Assembly: GCA_029959085.1 (NCBI GenBank)
Contig: JARWIR010000010.1
Span: 36,758,731 to 36,822,730 of the forward strand
Reading direction: 5' to 3'
DNA length: 64,000 bases
Source of the DNA: Nemophila menziesii
Taxonomy: Eukaryota; Streptophyta; Magnoliopsida; Boraginales; Hydrophyllaceae
The notes below the pieces were generated by a model that did not search any database, had not been told where the DNA came from, and saw only the letters and a program-made list of their open reading frames with translations. Below, piece after piece: positions 10,298-22,600 of this stretch (position 1 is the first letter of the stretch; the number at the start of each line of letters is the position of its first letter). Made by a program: the position numbers and the translations under genes.

Positions 10298-12813
10298 AAG
10301 GAAAACAACACAGAAAATCATTCCCTTCGGGCAAAGCATGGAGAGCCAAACACGAGCTGGAACTGATCCATACAAACGTATGCGGACCAATGAGGACTCC
10401 AACATTTGAAAATAACAGGTACTTTATCCTTTTCATTGATGACTATACTAGAATGACTTGGGTCTACTTCATGCGAGAAAAGTCAGAAGTATTCAGTATC
10501 TTCAATAAATTCAAAAATCTTGTCGAAAATCAAAGTGGTCGACGAATTAAAATCATTCGAAGTGATCGAGGAAAGGAGTATACCTCAAAAGAGTTCAACA
10601 AATTTTGTGACGAAGAAGGAGTCAAACACCAGTTAACTGTCGGCTACGCTCCAGAGCAAAATGGCGTGTCAGAAAGGAAGAACAGAACAGTCATGGAGAT
10701 GGCAAGGACTATGCTAGCAGAGAAAGGAATGCCAAAGCAATTTTGGGCAGAAGCAGTATACACTGCAGTCTATCTTCTCAACAGATGTCCAACAAAGGCC
10801 GTTCAAAATAAAACACCAATTGAAGCATGGAGTGGAAGGAAGCCGTCAGCACAACACCTTAGAGTCTTCGGCAGCATCTGCTACGTGCACATCCCAAAAG
10901 AGAAACGACACAAACTAGAAGAGAAGACAGAGAAAGGAATATTCCTCGGCTATAGCTCAGAATCTAAAGGCTATAGAATCTATAATATCAAAACAAAGAA
11001 ACTTATAGTCAGTCGTGATGTCGAGTTCGACGAAAATTCAAAATGGAACTGGGATGAAGGAAAGGTGGAACGGCAAACTATAATGGTACCAAGGGTGCGC
11101 AACATGGATAATACCATAGAAGAGGGTCCACAGAATACTCAAGGACCTACATCACCAAGAACTCCAAGATCATCTTCATCTTCATCCAGTGATGACGAAT
11201 CATCTCCAGAAACACCAGGCAAGACAAAGTCACTCAGAGACATATATCAAACATGTAACTTTGTGACTTTGGAACCCGAAATTTTTGAAGCAGCATCAAA
11301 ACAAAAAGAATGGGTAAACGCAATGGAAGAAGAGATCAAAATGATCGAGAAAAATAAAACATGGGTGTTGGTAGATCGACCAACCAACAAAGATGTCATC
11401 GGAGTCAAGTGGGTCTACAAGACGAAGCTCAACCCAGACGGCTCAATCCAAAAACATAAAGCAAGACTGGTTGCTAAAGGGTACTCACAACTACCAGGTA
11501 TTGATTATAACGAGACATTTGCTCCAGTTGCACGCTTAGACACTATAAGAGCACTTATTGCATTAGCTGCTCAAAAGCAATGGAAGATATATCAACTAGA
11601 TGTAAAGTCAGCATTCCTCAATGGCTATCTAGAAGAAGAAATATATGTCGACCAACCTCAAGGTTTCGTGGAGAAAGGCCAAGAAGATCGTGTTCTAAGA
11701 TTACGAAAAGCATTGTACGGACTCAAGCAAGCTCCTCGGGCGTGGTACAGTCGAATCGACAATTACTTCACTGATCGAGGATTCACGAGAAGTCAAAACG
11801 AGCCTACTCTCTACATTAAAAACCAAGGTAATAATAACAGACTCATTGTCTCTCTTTATGTAGATGATCTCATCTATACAGGAAACAATGAGAAAATGAT
11901 CAATGAATTCAAAGAAGACATGATGAAAACCTTCGAGATGACAGATCTCGGGTTAATGCACTACTTTCTCGGCATTGAAGTGATACAAGATAAAAGGGGA
12001 ATATTCATCTCACAGAAAAAATATACAGAGACTTTACTAAAGAAGTTCAAGATGCACGGATGCAAAACTGTTGCTACTCCGCTGGTCACCAACGAAAAAC
12101 TAACCAAAGAAGACGGCTCAGCTAAGATAGATCCAGCAACATACAGAAGTCTCATTGGAAGTTTGCTATATCTTACAGCCACGAGACCAGACATCATGTA
12201 CGCTACGAGTCTACTATCAAGGTTCATGCGTAGTCCAAGTCAAGTCCACTATGGAGCAGGAAAAAGAATATTAAGATACTTGCAAGGTACAAAGGACTAT
12301 GGTATATCGTACGAGCCTAGCACTGACTCAAGACTGACTGGCTACACAGACAGCGATTGGGCTGGATCAGTGGATGATATGAAGAGTACCTCAGGCTATA
12401 CATTCTCACTCGGCTCAGGGATATTCTCATGGTCATCAAAAAAACAAGACTGCGTGGCACAATCTTCAGCAGAAGCGGAATATGTGGCAGCAGCACTAAC
12501 AACAAGTCAGGCAATATGGCTTAGACGAATACTTGAAGATATGGGAGAACAACAAGAAAGGCCAACAAAAATTTACTGCGACAACAAGTCGGCAATAGCA
12601 ATGGCAAAGAATCCTGTCCATCATAGTTGGACTAAACACATTGCTATCAAATATCACTTTCTTCGTGAAGCATCTAGTGAAAGACAGATTGAGCTTCAAC
12701 ACATAAGGACTGAAGAACAACTAGCAGATATTTTTACGAAAGCCCTTTCACGATCGAAGTTCGAGACTCTACGAGAAATGCTCGGAATTACGAAAATAAG
12801 CATTAAAGGGGAG
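10298..12813 (+). mobile_element. Copia element copy 1, 5'-truncated, in tandem with copy 2
   Basis: From 10298 the DNA matches 14831-17346 almost base for base (constant offset 4533). Only about four differences are seen by eye. The 5' LTR, gag and protease are absent. Homology begins abruptly in the integrase zinc-finger region. The copy runs directly into the LTR at 12814, which also serves as the 5' LTR of copy 2. Confidence 0.9.
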
Positions 12814-12819
12814 TGTTAA
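10390..12819 (+). CDS. Copia polyprotein fragment: integrase, reverse transcriptase, RNase H
   Basis: An open frame of 809 aa from the first Met; homology to copy 2 begins upstream near 10300. It contains the integrase core (second Asp in RSDRG, Glu in GVSERK), the copia RT with YVDD, and RNase H with DSDW and EAEY motifs, ending six bases inside the LTR. The codon for the first integrase catalytic position, in the HT-x-VCGP motif at 10375-10377, encodes Asn instead of Asp. Three residues differ from copy 2 (Asn/Lys, Gly/Arg and Trp/Arg, at 11902, 12419 and 12628). Without gag, protease or a start it is unlikely to act by itself. Confidence 0.85.
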   Translation: MRTPTFENNRYFILFIDDYTRMTWVYFMREKSEVFSIFNKFKNLVENQSGRRIKIIRSDRGKEYTSKEFNKFCDEEGVKHQLTVGYAPEQNGVSERKNRTVMEMARTMLAEKGMPKQFWAEAVYTAVYLLNRCPTKAVQNKTPIEAWSGRKPSAQHLRVFGSICYVHIPKEKRHKLEEKTEKGIFLGYSSESKGYRIYNIKTKKLIVSRDVEFDENSKWNWDEGKVERQTIMVPRVRNMDNTIEEGPQNTQGPTSPRTPRSSSSSSSDDESSPETPGKTKSLRDIYQTCNFVTLEPEIFEAASKQKEWVNAMEEEIKMIEKNKTWVLVDRPTNKDVIGVKWVYKTKLNPDGSIQKHKARLVAKGYSQLPGIDYNETFAPVARLDTIRALIALAAQKQWKIYQLDVKSAFLNGYLEEEIYVDQPQGFVEKGQEDRVLRLRKALYGLKQAPRAWYSRIDNYFTDRGFTRSQNEPTLYIKNQGNNNRLIVSLYVDDLIYTGNNEKMINEFKEDMMKTFEMTDLGLMHYFLGIEVIQDKRGIFISQKKYTETLLKKFKMHGCKTVATPLVTNEKLTKEDGSAKIDPATYRSLIGSLLYLTATRPDIMYATSLLSRFMRSPSQVHYGAGKRILRYLQGTKDYGISYEPSTDSRLTGYTDSDWAGSVDDMKSTSGYTFSLGSGIFSWSSKKQDCVAQSSAEAEYVAAALTTSQAIWLRRILEDMGEQQERPTKIYCDNKSAIAMAKNPVHHSWTKHIAIKYHFLREASSERQIELQHIRTEEQLADIFTKALSRSKFETLREMLGITKISIKGEC

Positions 12820-13267
12820 ATTAATGCTTATTTTTAATTTATCTAGAACTATCTTAATAATGCTAGAAATTATTTAATGGATAAAAACACTAGTTTATTC
12901 TAGAATATTAGAAATATTTATTAAATGTAAAATGGAAGGATCAAGAAAGTGATCCACCGCCATATAACTTAGTATAAATAGGCTTCATTAGGTTCATTTG
13001 TATACACATCATCAAAACTAGTGAATCATCTCAGCAACTCATTTGTAAATCTTCACACTCCACTAATAAAAGTCTTTCTCTTTTATACAAAAGTCCATTC
13101 CCTTCCATTTTCTATTTTCTAAAAACTAAACCAAGTCTCCTTCTTTTAACTTCCGTCCATTTCATTATAAACTATTTTTCATTCCCATTTCTTTTATAAA
13201 TCCATTTCTTTTCATTTTCTTATAAATTAATTTTTATCCTTCCAAATATATTAATAAAATACCAACA
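12814..13267 (+). repeat. Copia LTR, shared between the two tandem copies
   Basis: The LTR runs from TGTTAAAT to ACCAACA. A TATAAATA box lies at 12973-12980. It is simultaneously the 3' LTR of the truncated copy 1 and the 5' LTR of copy 2. Confidence 0.92.
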
Positions 13268-13269
13268 AG

Positions 13270-13281
13270 TGGTATCAGAGC
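13270..13281 (+). other. Primer binding site, initiator tRNA-Met type
   Basis: TGGTATCAGAGC, two bases after the LTR, is complementary to the 3' end of plant initiator tRNA-Met. This is the standard copia primer. Confidence 0.92.
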
Positions 13282-13347
13282 CTTGTTCGATTATCAACTA
13301 GGCGATAACTAGCTTCCGCAAAAATACCTCCACTATATAATATTTTC

Positions 13348-16300
13348 ATGGCCACTTTCCTAAGCAATACCCAAATTCCGATCCCGATTTTTTCAGGAAA
13401 AAATTACGACTATTGGGCAATCAAGATGAGGACATACTTCATGTCCCAAAGTTTATGGGATATTGTTGACAAGGGATATCCTGTTCCCGAAAATACGTCA
13501 ACTATATCTGCAACGGAGAAAGAAAAATTAACTAAGGAGATGGCGAAAGATAATTTGGCGCTTTACAGCATACAAATGGCTATGGCGGAGTCTTTGTTCC
13601 CAAGGATTAGCGGCGCTACTACGGCGAAGCAAGCTTGGGATACTTTAAAAGAGGAGTTTCAAGGAAATGTAAAGGTACGCAATATTAAACGTCAGACTCT
13701 AAGAAGAGAATTAGAAAATATGAAAATGAAAGAATCTGAGACCATAAAAAATTATTACACTAAATTACGAGAAATAATAAATCAGCTAAGAGCCTATGGA
13801 GATGATATAACTGATAAAAGGGTCGTGGAAAAAATATTAATTACTCTTCCTGCTAAATACGATCCGATAGTAACTACTACTGAAGAAACTAAGGATATAG
13901 CCACTCTGTCAGTAACAGAGTTGGTAGGCTCTCTAGAAGCTTACGGGAAAAGACTAAGTATGCGTGAAAATGAATCCATAGAAAACGCATTTCAGTCTAA
14001 ACTTAATATAAGGTCTCAAAATTCTAAAAATGAGGGGAGAAAATTTGAAGAAAATTCTAAAAATAGAGAAAATGGTGAATCCAATCAAAGATCAAGAAAA
14101 TATTCACCATGTCGTATTTGTAAGAAAACTAATCATCTTGAAAAAGATTGTTGGTTTCGTGGAAAACCGCAATGCAAGAGTTGCGAAAAATTTGGCCACT
14201 TGGAGAAAGATTGTCGGTCCAAACAAAAGCACCACGCTAACTTCTCCGAAGAAAATAAAAATAAAGACAACCTATTCTATGCATGTGTCACTGCTTCAGA
14301 AGTGAAAGACGACACCTGGTATATTGATAGCAGCTGTAGCAACCACATGACCGGTGACGAAAAAATCTTTCGAGACATAGATAAGTCGGTCAAATATCAA
14401 GTCAAGCTTGGAAATGGAGATCTGGTGAAGGTCGAAGGCAAAGGTACAATCACGGTTAACACGCAAAAAGGTACGCGACTAATCCATGATGTACTGTTGG
14501 TCCCAAAACTAGATACAAATCTATTAAGTGTGGGTCAAATGATGGAAAGAGGATATAAACTCTTATTTAAAGATGACTCGTGCACGATATATGACAATAA
14601 AAATAAAAATCAAGAAATAGCTGTAGTAAAAATGAAGCAGCAGAGAAATTTTCCGATCCAATGGAAGTACGTTGAAACAGCCATGAAAGCTCAAGAAGAC
14701 CAATCATGGCTATGGCACCGAAGGTTCGGGCACTTCAACTTTCATGGGTTAAAGATTCTTCACCAGAAGAATATGATGAAAAATCTACCAGCCATCCAAG
14801 TAAATAACGATGTGTGCGAGAGATGCCTAGAAGGAAAACAACACAGAAAATCATTCCCTTCGGGCAAAGCATGGAGAGCCAAACACGAGCTGGAACTGAT
14901 CCATACAAACGTATGCGGACCAATGAGGACTCCAACATTTGAAAATAACAGGTACTTTATCCTTTTCATTGATGACTATACTAGAATGACTTGGGTCTAC
15001 TTCATGCGAGAAAAGTCAGAAGTATTCAGTATCTTCAATAAATTCAAAAATCTTGTCGAAAATCAAAGTGGTCGACGAATTAAAATCATTCGAAGTGATC
15101 GAGGAAAGGAGTATACCTCAAAAGAGTTCAACAAATTTTGTGACGAAGAAGGAGTCAAACACCAGTTAACTGTCGGCTACGCTCCAGAGCAAAATGGCGT
15201 GTCAGAAAGGAAGAACAGAACAGTCATGGAGATGGCAAGGACTATGCTAGCAGAGAAAGGAATGCCAAAGCAATTTTGGGCAGAAGCAGTATACACTGCA
15301 GTCTATCTTCTCAACAGATGTCCAACAAAGGCCGTTCAAAATAAAACACCAATTGAAGCATGGAGTGGAAGGAAGCCGTCAGCACAACACCTTAGAGTCT
15401 TCGGCAGCATCTGCTACGTGCACATCCCAAAAGAGAAACGACACAAACTAGAAGAGAAGACAGAGAAAGGAATATTCCTCGGCTATAGCTCAGAATCTAA
15501 AGGCTATAGAATCTATAATATCAAAACAAAGAAACTTATAGTCAGTCGTGATGTCGAGTTCGACGAAAATTCAAAATGGAACTGGGATGAAGGAAAGGTG
15601 GAACGGCAAACTATAATGGTACCAAGGGTGCGCAATATGGATAATACCATAGAAGAGGGTCCACAGAATACTCAAGGACCTACATCACCAAGAACTCCAA
15701 GATCATCTTCATCTTCATCCAGTGATGACGAATCATCTCCAGAAACACCAGGCAAGACAAAGTCACTCAGAGACATATATCAAACATGTAACTTTGTGAC
15801 TTTGGAACCCGAAATTTTTGAAGCAGCATCAAAACAAAAAGAATGGGTAAACGCAATGGAAGAAGAGATCAAAATGATCGAGAAAAATAAAACATGGGTG
15901 TTGGTAGATCGACCAACCAACAAAGATGTCATCGGAGTCAAGTGGGTCTACAAGACGAAGCTCAACCCAGACGGCTCAATCCAAAAACATAAAGCAAGAC
16001 TGGTTGCTAAAGGGTACTCACAACTACCAGGTATTGATTATAACGAGACATTTGCTCCAGTTGCACGCTTAGACACTATAAGAGCACTTATTGCATTAGC
16101 TGCTCAAAAGCAATGGAAGATATATCAACTAGATGTAAAGTCAGCATTCCTCAATGGCTATCTAGAAGAAGAAATATATGTCGACCAACCTCAAGGTTTC
16201 GTGGAGAAAGGCCAAGAAGATCGTGTTCTAAGATTACGAAAAGCATTGTACGGACTCAAGCAAGCTCCTCGGGCGTGGTACAGTCGAATCGACAATTACT

Positions 16301-17352
16301 TCACTGATCGAGGATTCACGAGAAGTCAAAACGAGCCTACTCTCTACATTAAAAACCAAGGTAATAATAACAGACTCATTGTCTCTCTTTATGTAGATGA
16401 TCTCATCTATACAGGAAACAATGAGAAAATGATCAAGGAATTCAAAGAAGACATGATGAAAACCTTCGAGATGACAGATCTCGGGTTAATGCACTACTTT
16501 CTCGGCATTGAAGTGATACAAGATAAAAGGGGAATATTCATCTCACAGAAAAAATATACAGAGACTTTACTAAAGAAGTTCAAGATGCACGGATGCAAAA
16601 CTGTTGCTACTCCGCTGGTCACCAACGAAAAACTAACCAAAGAAGACGGCTCAGCTAAGATAGATCCAGCAACATACAGAAGTCTCATTGGAAGTTTGCT
16701 ATATCTTACAGCCACGAGACCAGACATCATGTACGCTACGAGTCTACTATCAAGGTTCATGCGTAGTCCAAGTCAAGTCCACTATGGAGCAGGAAAAAGA
16801 ATATTAAGATACTTGCAAGGTACAAAGGACTATGGTATATCGTACGAGCCTAGCACTGACTCAAGACTGACTGGCTACACAGACAGCGATTGGGCTGGAT
16901 CAGTGGATGATATGAAGAGTACCTCAGGCTATACATTCTCACTCGGCTCAAGGATATTCTCATGGTCATCAAAAAAACAAGACTGCGTGGCACAATCTTC
17001 AGCAGAAGCGGAATATGTGGCAGCAGCACTAACAACAAGTCAGGCAATATGGCTTAGACGAATACTTGAAGATATGGGAGAACAACAAGAAAGGCCAACA
17101 AAAATTTACTGCGACAACAAGTCGGCAATAGCAATGGCAAAGAATCCTGTCCATCATAGTCGGACTAAACACATTGCTATCAAATATCACTTTCTTCGTG
17201 AAGCATCTAGTGAAAGACAGATTGAGCTTCAACACATAAGGACTGAAGAACAACTAGCAGATATTTTTACGAAAGCCCTTTCACGATCGAAGTTCGAGAC
17301 TCTACGAGAAATGCTCGGAATTACGAAAATAAGCATTAAAGGGGAGTGTTAA
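13348..17352 (+). CDS. Copia Gag-Pol polyprotein, 1334 aa, uninterrupted
   Basis: This single frame encodes all retrotransposition functions. The Gag (UBN2-type) region is about 60-190. Two CCHC knuckles lie at 255-268 and 276-289. Aspartic protease is at 327-329, reading Asp-Ser-Ser rather than Asp-Ser-Gly. The integrase zinc-binding region (about 450-500) is followed by the integrase core, with second Asp at 584 and Glu at 620 (D35E spacing kept). RT carries YVDD with Asp 1017 and 1018. RNase H follows about 1180-1300. The first integrase catalytic Asp, expected in the HTDVCGP-type motif, is Asn at residue 521. Integration activity is therefore doubtful even though there is no stop or frameshift. 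The start is the first Met after the primer site, and the sequence after it reads like the usual copia Gag start. Confidence 0.93.
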   Translation: MATFLSNTQIPIPIFSGKNYDYWAIKMRTYFMSQSLWDIVDKGYPVPENTSTISATEKEKLTKEMAKDNLALYSIQMAMAESLFPRISGATTAKQAWDTLKEEFQGNVKVRNIKRQTLRRELENMKMKESETIKNYYTKLREIINQLRAYGDDITDKRVVEKILITLPAKYDPIVTTTEETKDIATLSVTELVGSLEAYGKRLSMRENESIENAFQSKLNIRSQNSKNEGRKFEENSKNRENGESNQRSRKYSPCRICKKTNHLEKDCWFRGKPQCKSCEKFGHLEKDCRSKQKHHANFSEENKNKDNLFYACVTASEVKDDTWYIDSSCSNHMTGDEKIFRDIDKSVKYQVKLGNGDLVKVEGKGTITVNTQKGTRLIHDVLLVPKLDTNLLSVGQMMERGYKLLFKDDSCTIYDNKNKNQEIAVVKMKQQRNFPIQWKYVETAMKAQEDQSWLWHRRFGHFNFHGLKILHQKNMMKNLPAIQVNNDVCERCLEGKQHRKSFPSGKAWRAKHELELIHTNVCGPMRTPTFENNRYFILFIDDYTRMTWVYFMREKSEVFSIFNKFKNLVENQSGRRIKIIRSDRGKEYTSKEFNKFCDEEGVKHQLTVGYAPEQNGVSERKNRTVMEMARTMLAEKGMPKQFWAEAVYTAVYLLNRCPTKAVQNKTPIEAWSGRKPSAQHLRVFGSICYVHIPKEKRHKLEEKTEKGIFLGYSSESKGYRIYNIKTKKLIVSRDVEFDENSKWNWDEGKVERQTIMVPRVRNMDNTIEEGPQNTQGPTSPRTPRSSSSSSSDDESSPETPGKTKSLRDIYQTCNFVTLEPEIFEAASKQKEWVNAMEEEIKMIEKNKTWVLVDRPTNKDVIGVKWVYKTKLNPDGSIQKHKARLVAKGYSQLPGIDYNETFAPVARLDTIRALIALAAQKQWKIYQLDVKSAFLNGYLEEEIYVDQPQGFVEKGQEDRVLRLRKALYGLKQAPRAWYSRIDNYFTDRGFTRSQNEPTLYIKNQGNNNRLIVSLYVDDLIYTGNNEKMIKEFKEDMMKTFEMTDLGLMHYFLGIEVIQDKRGIFISQKKYTETLLKKFKMHGCKTVATPLVTNEKLTKEDGSAKIDPATYRSLIGSLLYLTATRPDIMYATSLLSRFMRSPSQVHYGAGKRILRYLQGTKDYGISYEPSTDSRLTGYTDSDWAGSVDDMKSTSGYTFSLGSRIFSWSSKKQDCVAQSSAEAEYVAAALTTSQAIWLRRILEDMGEQQERPTKIYCDNKSAIAMAKNPVHHSRTKHIAIKYHFLREASSERQIELQHIRTEEQLADIFTKALSRSKFETLREMLGITKISIKGEC

Positions 17353-17800
17353 ATTAATGCTTATTTTTAATTTATCTAGAACTATCTTAATAATGCTAGA
17401 AATTATTTAGTGGATAAAAACACTAGTTTATTCTAGAATATTAGAAATATTTATTAAATGTAAAATGGAAGGATCAAGAAAGTGATCCACCGCCATATAA
17501 CTTAGTATAAATAGGCTTCATTAGGTTCATTTGTATACACATCATCAAAACTAGTGAATCATCTCAGCAACTCATTTGTAAATCTTCACACTCCACTAAT
17601 AAAAGTCTTTCTCTTTTATACAAAAGTCCATTCCCTTCCATTTTCTATTTTCTAAAAACTAAACCAAGTCTCCTTCTTTTAACTTCCGTCCATTTCATTA
17701 TAAACTATTTTTCATTCCCATTTCTTTTATAAATCCATTTCTTTTCATTTTCTTATAAATTAATTTTTATCCTTCCAAATATATTAATAAAATACCAACA
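17347..17800 (+). repeat. Copia 3' LTR
   Basis: 454 bp, preceded by the purine tract AAAGGGGAG, ending ACCAACA; TATAAATA at 17506-17513. One base differs from the LTR at 12814-13267. Confidence 0.92.
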
Positions 17801-18319
17801 GTTGTTGAATATAAATTTGCATAGTTTCTTATTTATATGATAAAATATAGGTTATTTTGTATAATATAGGAACTTATAATGCAACAAACTTAATAAATAA
17901 TAATATAGGGACCAATATTGCAATTAACTAAAAAAAATATCTAGGTCTAGCTGTTGCCTCAGAACCACCTTGGATATCAAAACAATAAAACCAAAGTAAA
18001 TATTTTCTCCATGCCACATGGAAAAAAACTCATGGGATTAACCAAGTGGTACGAAAAAAGAAGCAGCTGCAAAAACTGGTTAATTGTAACATTGGTCCCT
18101 GTGTTATGCAAATTAGCCAGATGAGCCACTCAAACGATAACAAATATCAAGGACATGAGTAAATCACAAGAAATACTTAATATTAGAAAGAATGGAACAG
18201 CTATTTAGATAGATGGATGATGGATTAAACAAGTTTTAACAGACATAGACAAAAAACAAATGGATTAATAATATAGTTTAAATATAAAGGAATAGATTGT
18301 ACAAACTATTTTAGTTTAT
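17801..18319. repeat. F-box 3' flank, inverted partner of 3885-4320
   Basis: The interval 17945-18290 is the inverted copy of 3885-4320. Degenerate units of the GGGACTTATAGTGCAATT family lie at 17855-17925 and 18080-18110. No gene is visible. Confidence 0.65.
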
Positions 18320-18880
18320 AGTAACTAAACTCTCCTTGTAAACCATGACTCTTACTGACCCGTAATGAAAAGACATTATTCCCGTATCAGAAATTATTTG
18401 AGTGTCGAGGTTATACACTTTCAGTTTCCAGTTATCGAATAATATAAATTCGGCTTTATTTTTTCACAGCAAACAAGGATATATAAAATCGTTTATATCG
18501 GTAATTCCATGAATTCTAACTTGTTTGGCCCAAGAGCCCTCCTTCATTACCCATATATCCATATCCATAAATGGTTCTGAAGGGCCATAATATGTGAATA
18601 CAAACAAGGCAAGAGAATCATTTATGATTGTGGGAATCTTATGAATTCCAGGATTGTGTGGAGCAATATCATCAGGAAGGTCCATGTTTTGAAAGACTTC
18701 AGTGCTCACATTGAAAGAAAGGAAAAAATCAACACTTTCTCTTTGGGCAGCCCAATACAATGCTCCATTGACTGGTCTTCCAACATCACCATTCACAACA
18801 GATGGCATGTTATGCTCGATTCTCAGATTGTACACTTCAAGCTTGTGATCATCATCTTTATGAATAATAACGACCGTAGG
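18320..18880 (-). pseudogene. F-box protein pseudogene, C-terminal F-box-associated fragment
   Basis: The open part (18835-18464, 123 aa) contains a GRPVNGALYW motif, the usual F-box-associated strand, followed by STEVFQNMDLPDDI and IWVMKEGSWAKQV. It shares these with the pseudogene at 8380-9085. Homology continues to about 18330 but is frameshifted near 18475. Upstream homology stops near 18880, so the F-box half is missing. It keeps the middle portion that the 8380-9085 copy has lost, so the two came from a common intact ancestor. Confidence 0.7.
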
Positions 18881-19629
18881 GGTCTTATTCCTTTTATTTA
18901 TTTTAGTAGTTATTTTTTAGAAATTTTGAATATAAGGAATTATAATTGGGAAAAAATTCTTTGACCAATCTCACTATTTTATAATATTTTTGAAATTTTC
19001 AGCCTCCAATTTAAAATATATTTAGCAAAATTATAAGATAAAGTATGTATTATTGTATTATAATATACTAAATATTTATTTTTACCATATCTTATAAAAT
19101 TATATAATAGACAATTTTAATAAGGGATTAGTACCAACAAATTATCTATTTTATTGATAATTACTATCAAACAATTTTTTTTAACGGTCTAATAATATAA
19201 TAATAGATAATATCATAAGACTATAGTATCCTTTATATAATTTTATCTCTATTTTTTGCTATTTCTCTCTCTCTCTCTGCAATCCATTATTTGAAAAAAG
19301 AATTCTAAACTAATCCATTTTTTTATTATTTTAAAATGAAGAAAATATAATATTAATGAGATTAATGTCTATACTACTAAAAGGAGATATATACTACTAG
19401 AATAGGGATATGTACTGCTAAAATCGTCTATACTATTTAAAATGATTTCTATACTACTAAAATAGTGTTTATACTTTATACTACCAATTTTACTAAGATT
19501 AGGTCCTTACTACTAGAATAATGTCTATACTACCAAACAGGGGTTATAAATCTAGAATAATATGTATACGACTGAATAAAGATCTTTAAGGTTAGAAAAT
19601 AATTTTGTACTACTGGAAATATATAATCA
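18881..19629. repeat. AT-rich spacer with degenerate CTATACTACTAAAA repeats
   Basis: A loose tandem repeat around TACTACTAAAATAGT with a period of roughly 23 bases covers about 19365-19560. A CT microsatellite lies at 19261-19280. No gene is seen. Confidence 0.45.
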
Positions 19630-22600
19630 ACCAGAGGGAAGAGCAGCTAGGTCTGGGGGAATTGTATTGGCTTGGAAAAATAATTTTAATATTAGTATTT
19701 GCTTTTCGTGTTCGTACTATGTTATTTGCCTTATATCGGAACCTAACTCTAACCCATGGTATCTCATAACTATTCATGCTCCAAATGACCAGAGAGAGAG
19801 GTATGATCTTTCATAATATCTCTAAATGGAGACAAAAGATTAAAGAACTAATTCTTATTGCGGGTGATTTCAATGATATTGCTAAAAATTCAGAGAAACA
19901 AGGTAAATTAGCTTCCAACCTTGAACGAAATATAAGATTTAACGAATTCATTAACAAAAATTCTTTGATCGATATTCCGACAAAAGGGTATAATTTCACA
20001 TGAACTAATAAGAGGAAAGGTATGGACAATATTAAAGAAAGACTCGATAGAGCATTAGCGTCAGATGCTTGGTATAACCTTTTTCCTCAAACTATTATCA
20101 AAGTTCCACCGGCTACTGGATCAGATCATTCGCCGTTAATTATACAGAGAGATGAATGGGTCCCTAGACCCAAGAGAAATTTTGTTTTCCAATCAAGATG
20201 GCTAGAAAACTCACAATGTAGAGGGGTTGTTAATAATGCTTGGAATGAATCGGGAAATATTGGAAACATTAAAGAATTTGTAAACAAAAGAGAGACGACA
20301 TGTAAAGCGTTGAATGGGTGGAGTAGGTCAGTATTCGGAAATAGTAGGAGAATGATTGAGAAGTTTCAAAAAATCCTTGAAGAAATTCAAGATGGCGAAC
20401 CTACGGAAGAGAATTTCAACTTGGAAGCGGAGATTAAACAGGAAATGGATCAATTATGGGAGCAGGAAGAAGCTTTTTGGGCAGACAAGGCGCGTGATTT
20501 ACATATTAATAAAGGGGATAAAAACACGAGGTATTTTTTTGCAAAAACCACATTGCGAAGGAATATTAATCGTATCGTGCCTAAAAAATAATAATGGTGA
20601 ATGGTGTGATGATATTAAGGATATAAAAAATATTATTCAAAATTATTTCTGTAATCTCTTTAGCCGAAGTAACGTTTATAATGTTGATGACGTGGCGAGG
20701 CATACGCCATGTAAAGTGGATGAGTCTACTAATGACATATTAACGAGAACTCCAGATATGGATGAAATTAAGCAGGCGGTTTTCACTATGTCGGGCTTTA
20801 AAGCGCCGGGACCAGATGGCCTTCTGGATAATTTTTATCAAGAATTCTGGGATATATTAAAAGATGATATTTATAAATTGGTACATGACTTCTTCGTTTA
20901 TAATACGCCTTTGGACTACATTAACGATACAATTATATCGCTTATCCCAGAAGGGGTTCAACAGGAGTCAATTAAGGATTTTAGGCCTATATCTTGCATC
21001 AATTTCTGTTATAAAATTATTGCAAAGATCATGGCTTTGAGACTCCAGCCGATTATGGAGGACGTGATCTCACCGACTCAATCAGCTTTTATTAAAGGAA
21101 GAAGCATTCAAGACAATATTCTAGTCGCTCAAGAAGTGGGTTTTTTTTTCTGAAAACGAAATGGCGGTCAAACAAACATTACAGAGCGGCTAAAATAGAT
21201 ATGGCTAAAGCGTATGACCAAGTGAATTGGGAAATCCTGATGAAGATATTGGAAAATCTGGGCTTTTGCGAGAAATGGAGGAACCTGGTATTGAATTGTA
21301 TTTCTTCGGTGACCTATCAAATCAAAGTTAATGGTGATAGACTCACAAAATTCAAGCAATCCCAAGGTATCAGACAAGGTGACCCATTGTCCCCGCTTCT
21401 TTTTTCAATGCTAACGGAAGGATTAATTGGACTTTTAAATCATGAATGCCGGGAAGTCAACATTAAAGGTATTTCTCTAGCCAGGTCGGCACCGAGGCTA
21501 ACACATCTCTTATTTGCAGAATGATTCGCTATTTTTTTTGGAAGTCAATGATAGGGAGATTGAAGCTTTCAAGGAAGTCATAAACAGATATTGTATGGCT
21601 TCAGGGAAGAAAGTGAACTTCAATAAATCAACAATCATGTTTAGTAAGGGTCTTGCCGAGAATAAAGCACAAAGCATAGCGAGCATGTTAAACCTAGAAC
21701 TTACCAGCTCGATGGGTAAATATCTGGGTATTCCGATGTCTTTAAAAAGATCTAAAAGGGAGAACCTCAATTATATAGTTGATAGATTCATGGGGAATGC
21801 CGAAAGCTGGGCAGAAAAGTTATTATCGGATGGTGGGAAAGAGGTTTTAATTAAAGCAGTACTACAATCAATACCAAACTATGCCATGTCCATTTTTGAG
21901 TTTCCTATTACTTTGTGCAAAAAGCTTAGTTCCATTGTTGCTAATTTATGGTGGAATTCAGGAGATAAGAAGAGAATCCACTGGGTTAAATGGAGAAGAA
22001 TAGCGAAAGCAAAGAAAATGAGGGGGGGATTGGTTTCCGAGATTTCCGGAAAATGAATATAGCTCTACTCGGGAGACAAGCTTGGAGAATATTACATAAT
22101 CCAGACTCCTTAGTCGCAAAAGTGTTAAAAGGGATTTATTATCCAAATAATAACATGTGGGATGCAAAGCTCAAAAACAGAAGATCATGGAGATGGGCGA
22201 GTATTTATAAGGGACTGTGCTTCCTCAGAGACGAATGCATATGGCAAGTCGGTAATGGTCTTACAATTAACATTTGGAACGATTCTTGGTTTACAAGAGG
22301 CTTTAAGTTGGAAAAACCAGAGAACCGCAAAATAGAGAAGCTGGCTGAATGCTTTAATGATAATCTCACAATCTGGAATTATGATATTCTTAAATACTTT
22401 TGTACGCCAAGGGATTTAATGGATATAAGGAAAATTCCGATCCTACAACTTGAAAAGAAGGATAAATTAATATGGCCGGAAGCGAAAAATGGTGAGTATT
22501 TGACTAAATCTGGGTATCATAGATTGGTACAAAAAGAATTGGACAAGGAAGGAGAATCCTCATCAATTGGGGATAGTAATGATAGTGAATTGTGGAAGAT

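Larger units (their letters stand above)
12814..17800 (+). mobile_element. Full-length Ty1/copia retrotransposon (copy 2), 4987 bp
   Basis: LTR 12814-13267, primer site 13270-13281, polyprotein 13348-17352, polypurine tract just before 17347, LTR 17347-17800. The LTRs are each 454 bp and differ at one position by eye (12877 A, 17410 G), so insertion or duplication was recent. A flanking target duplication cannot be judged, because the left LTR is fused to copy 1. Tnt1-like lineage order (gag, PR, IN, RT, RH). Confidence 0.95.

Noticed and set aside
11580..12720. Short ORFs within the copia polyprotein, with identical twins at 16113-17253
   Set aside because: Out-of-frame shadows of the polyprotein, duplicated because the element is duplicated.
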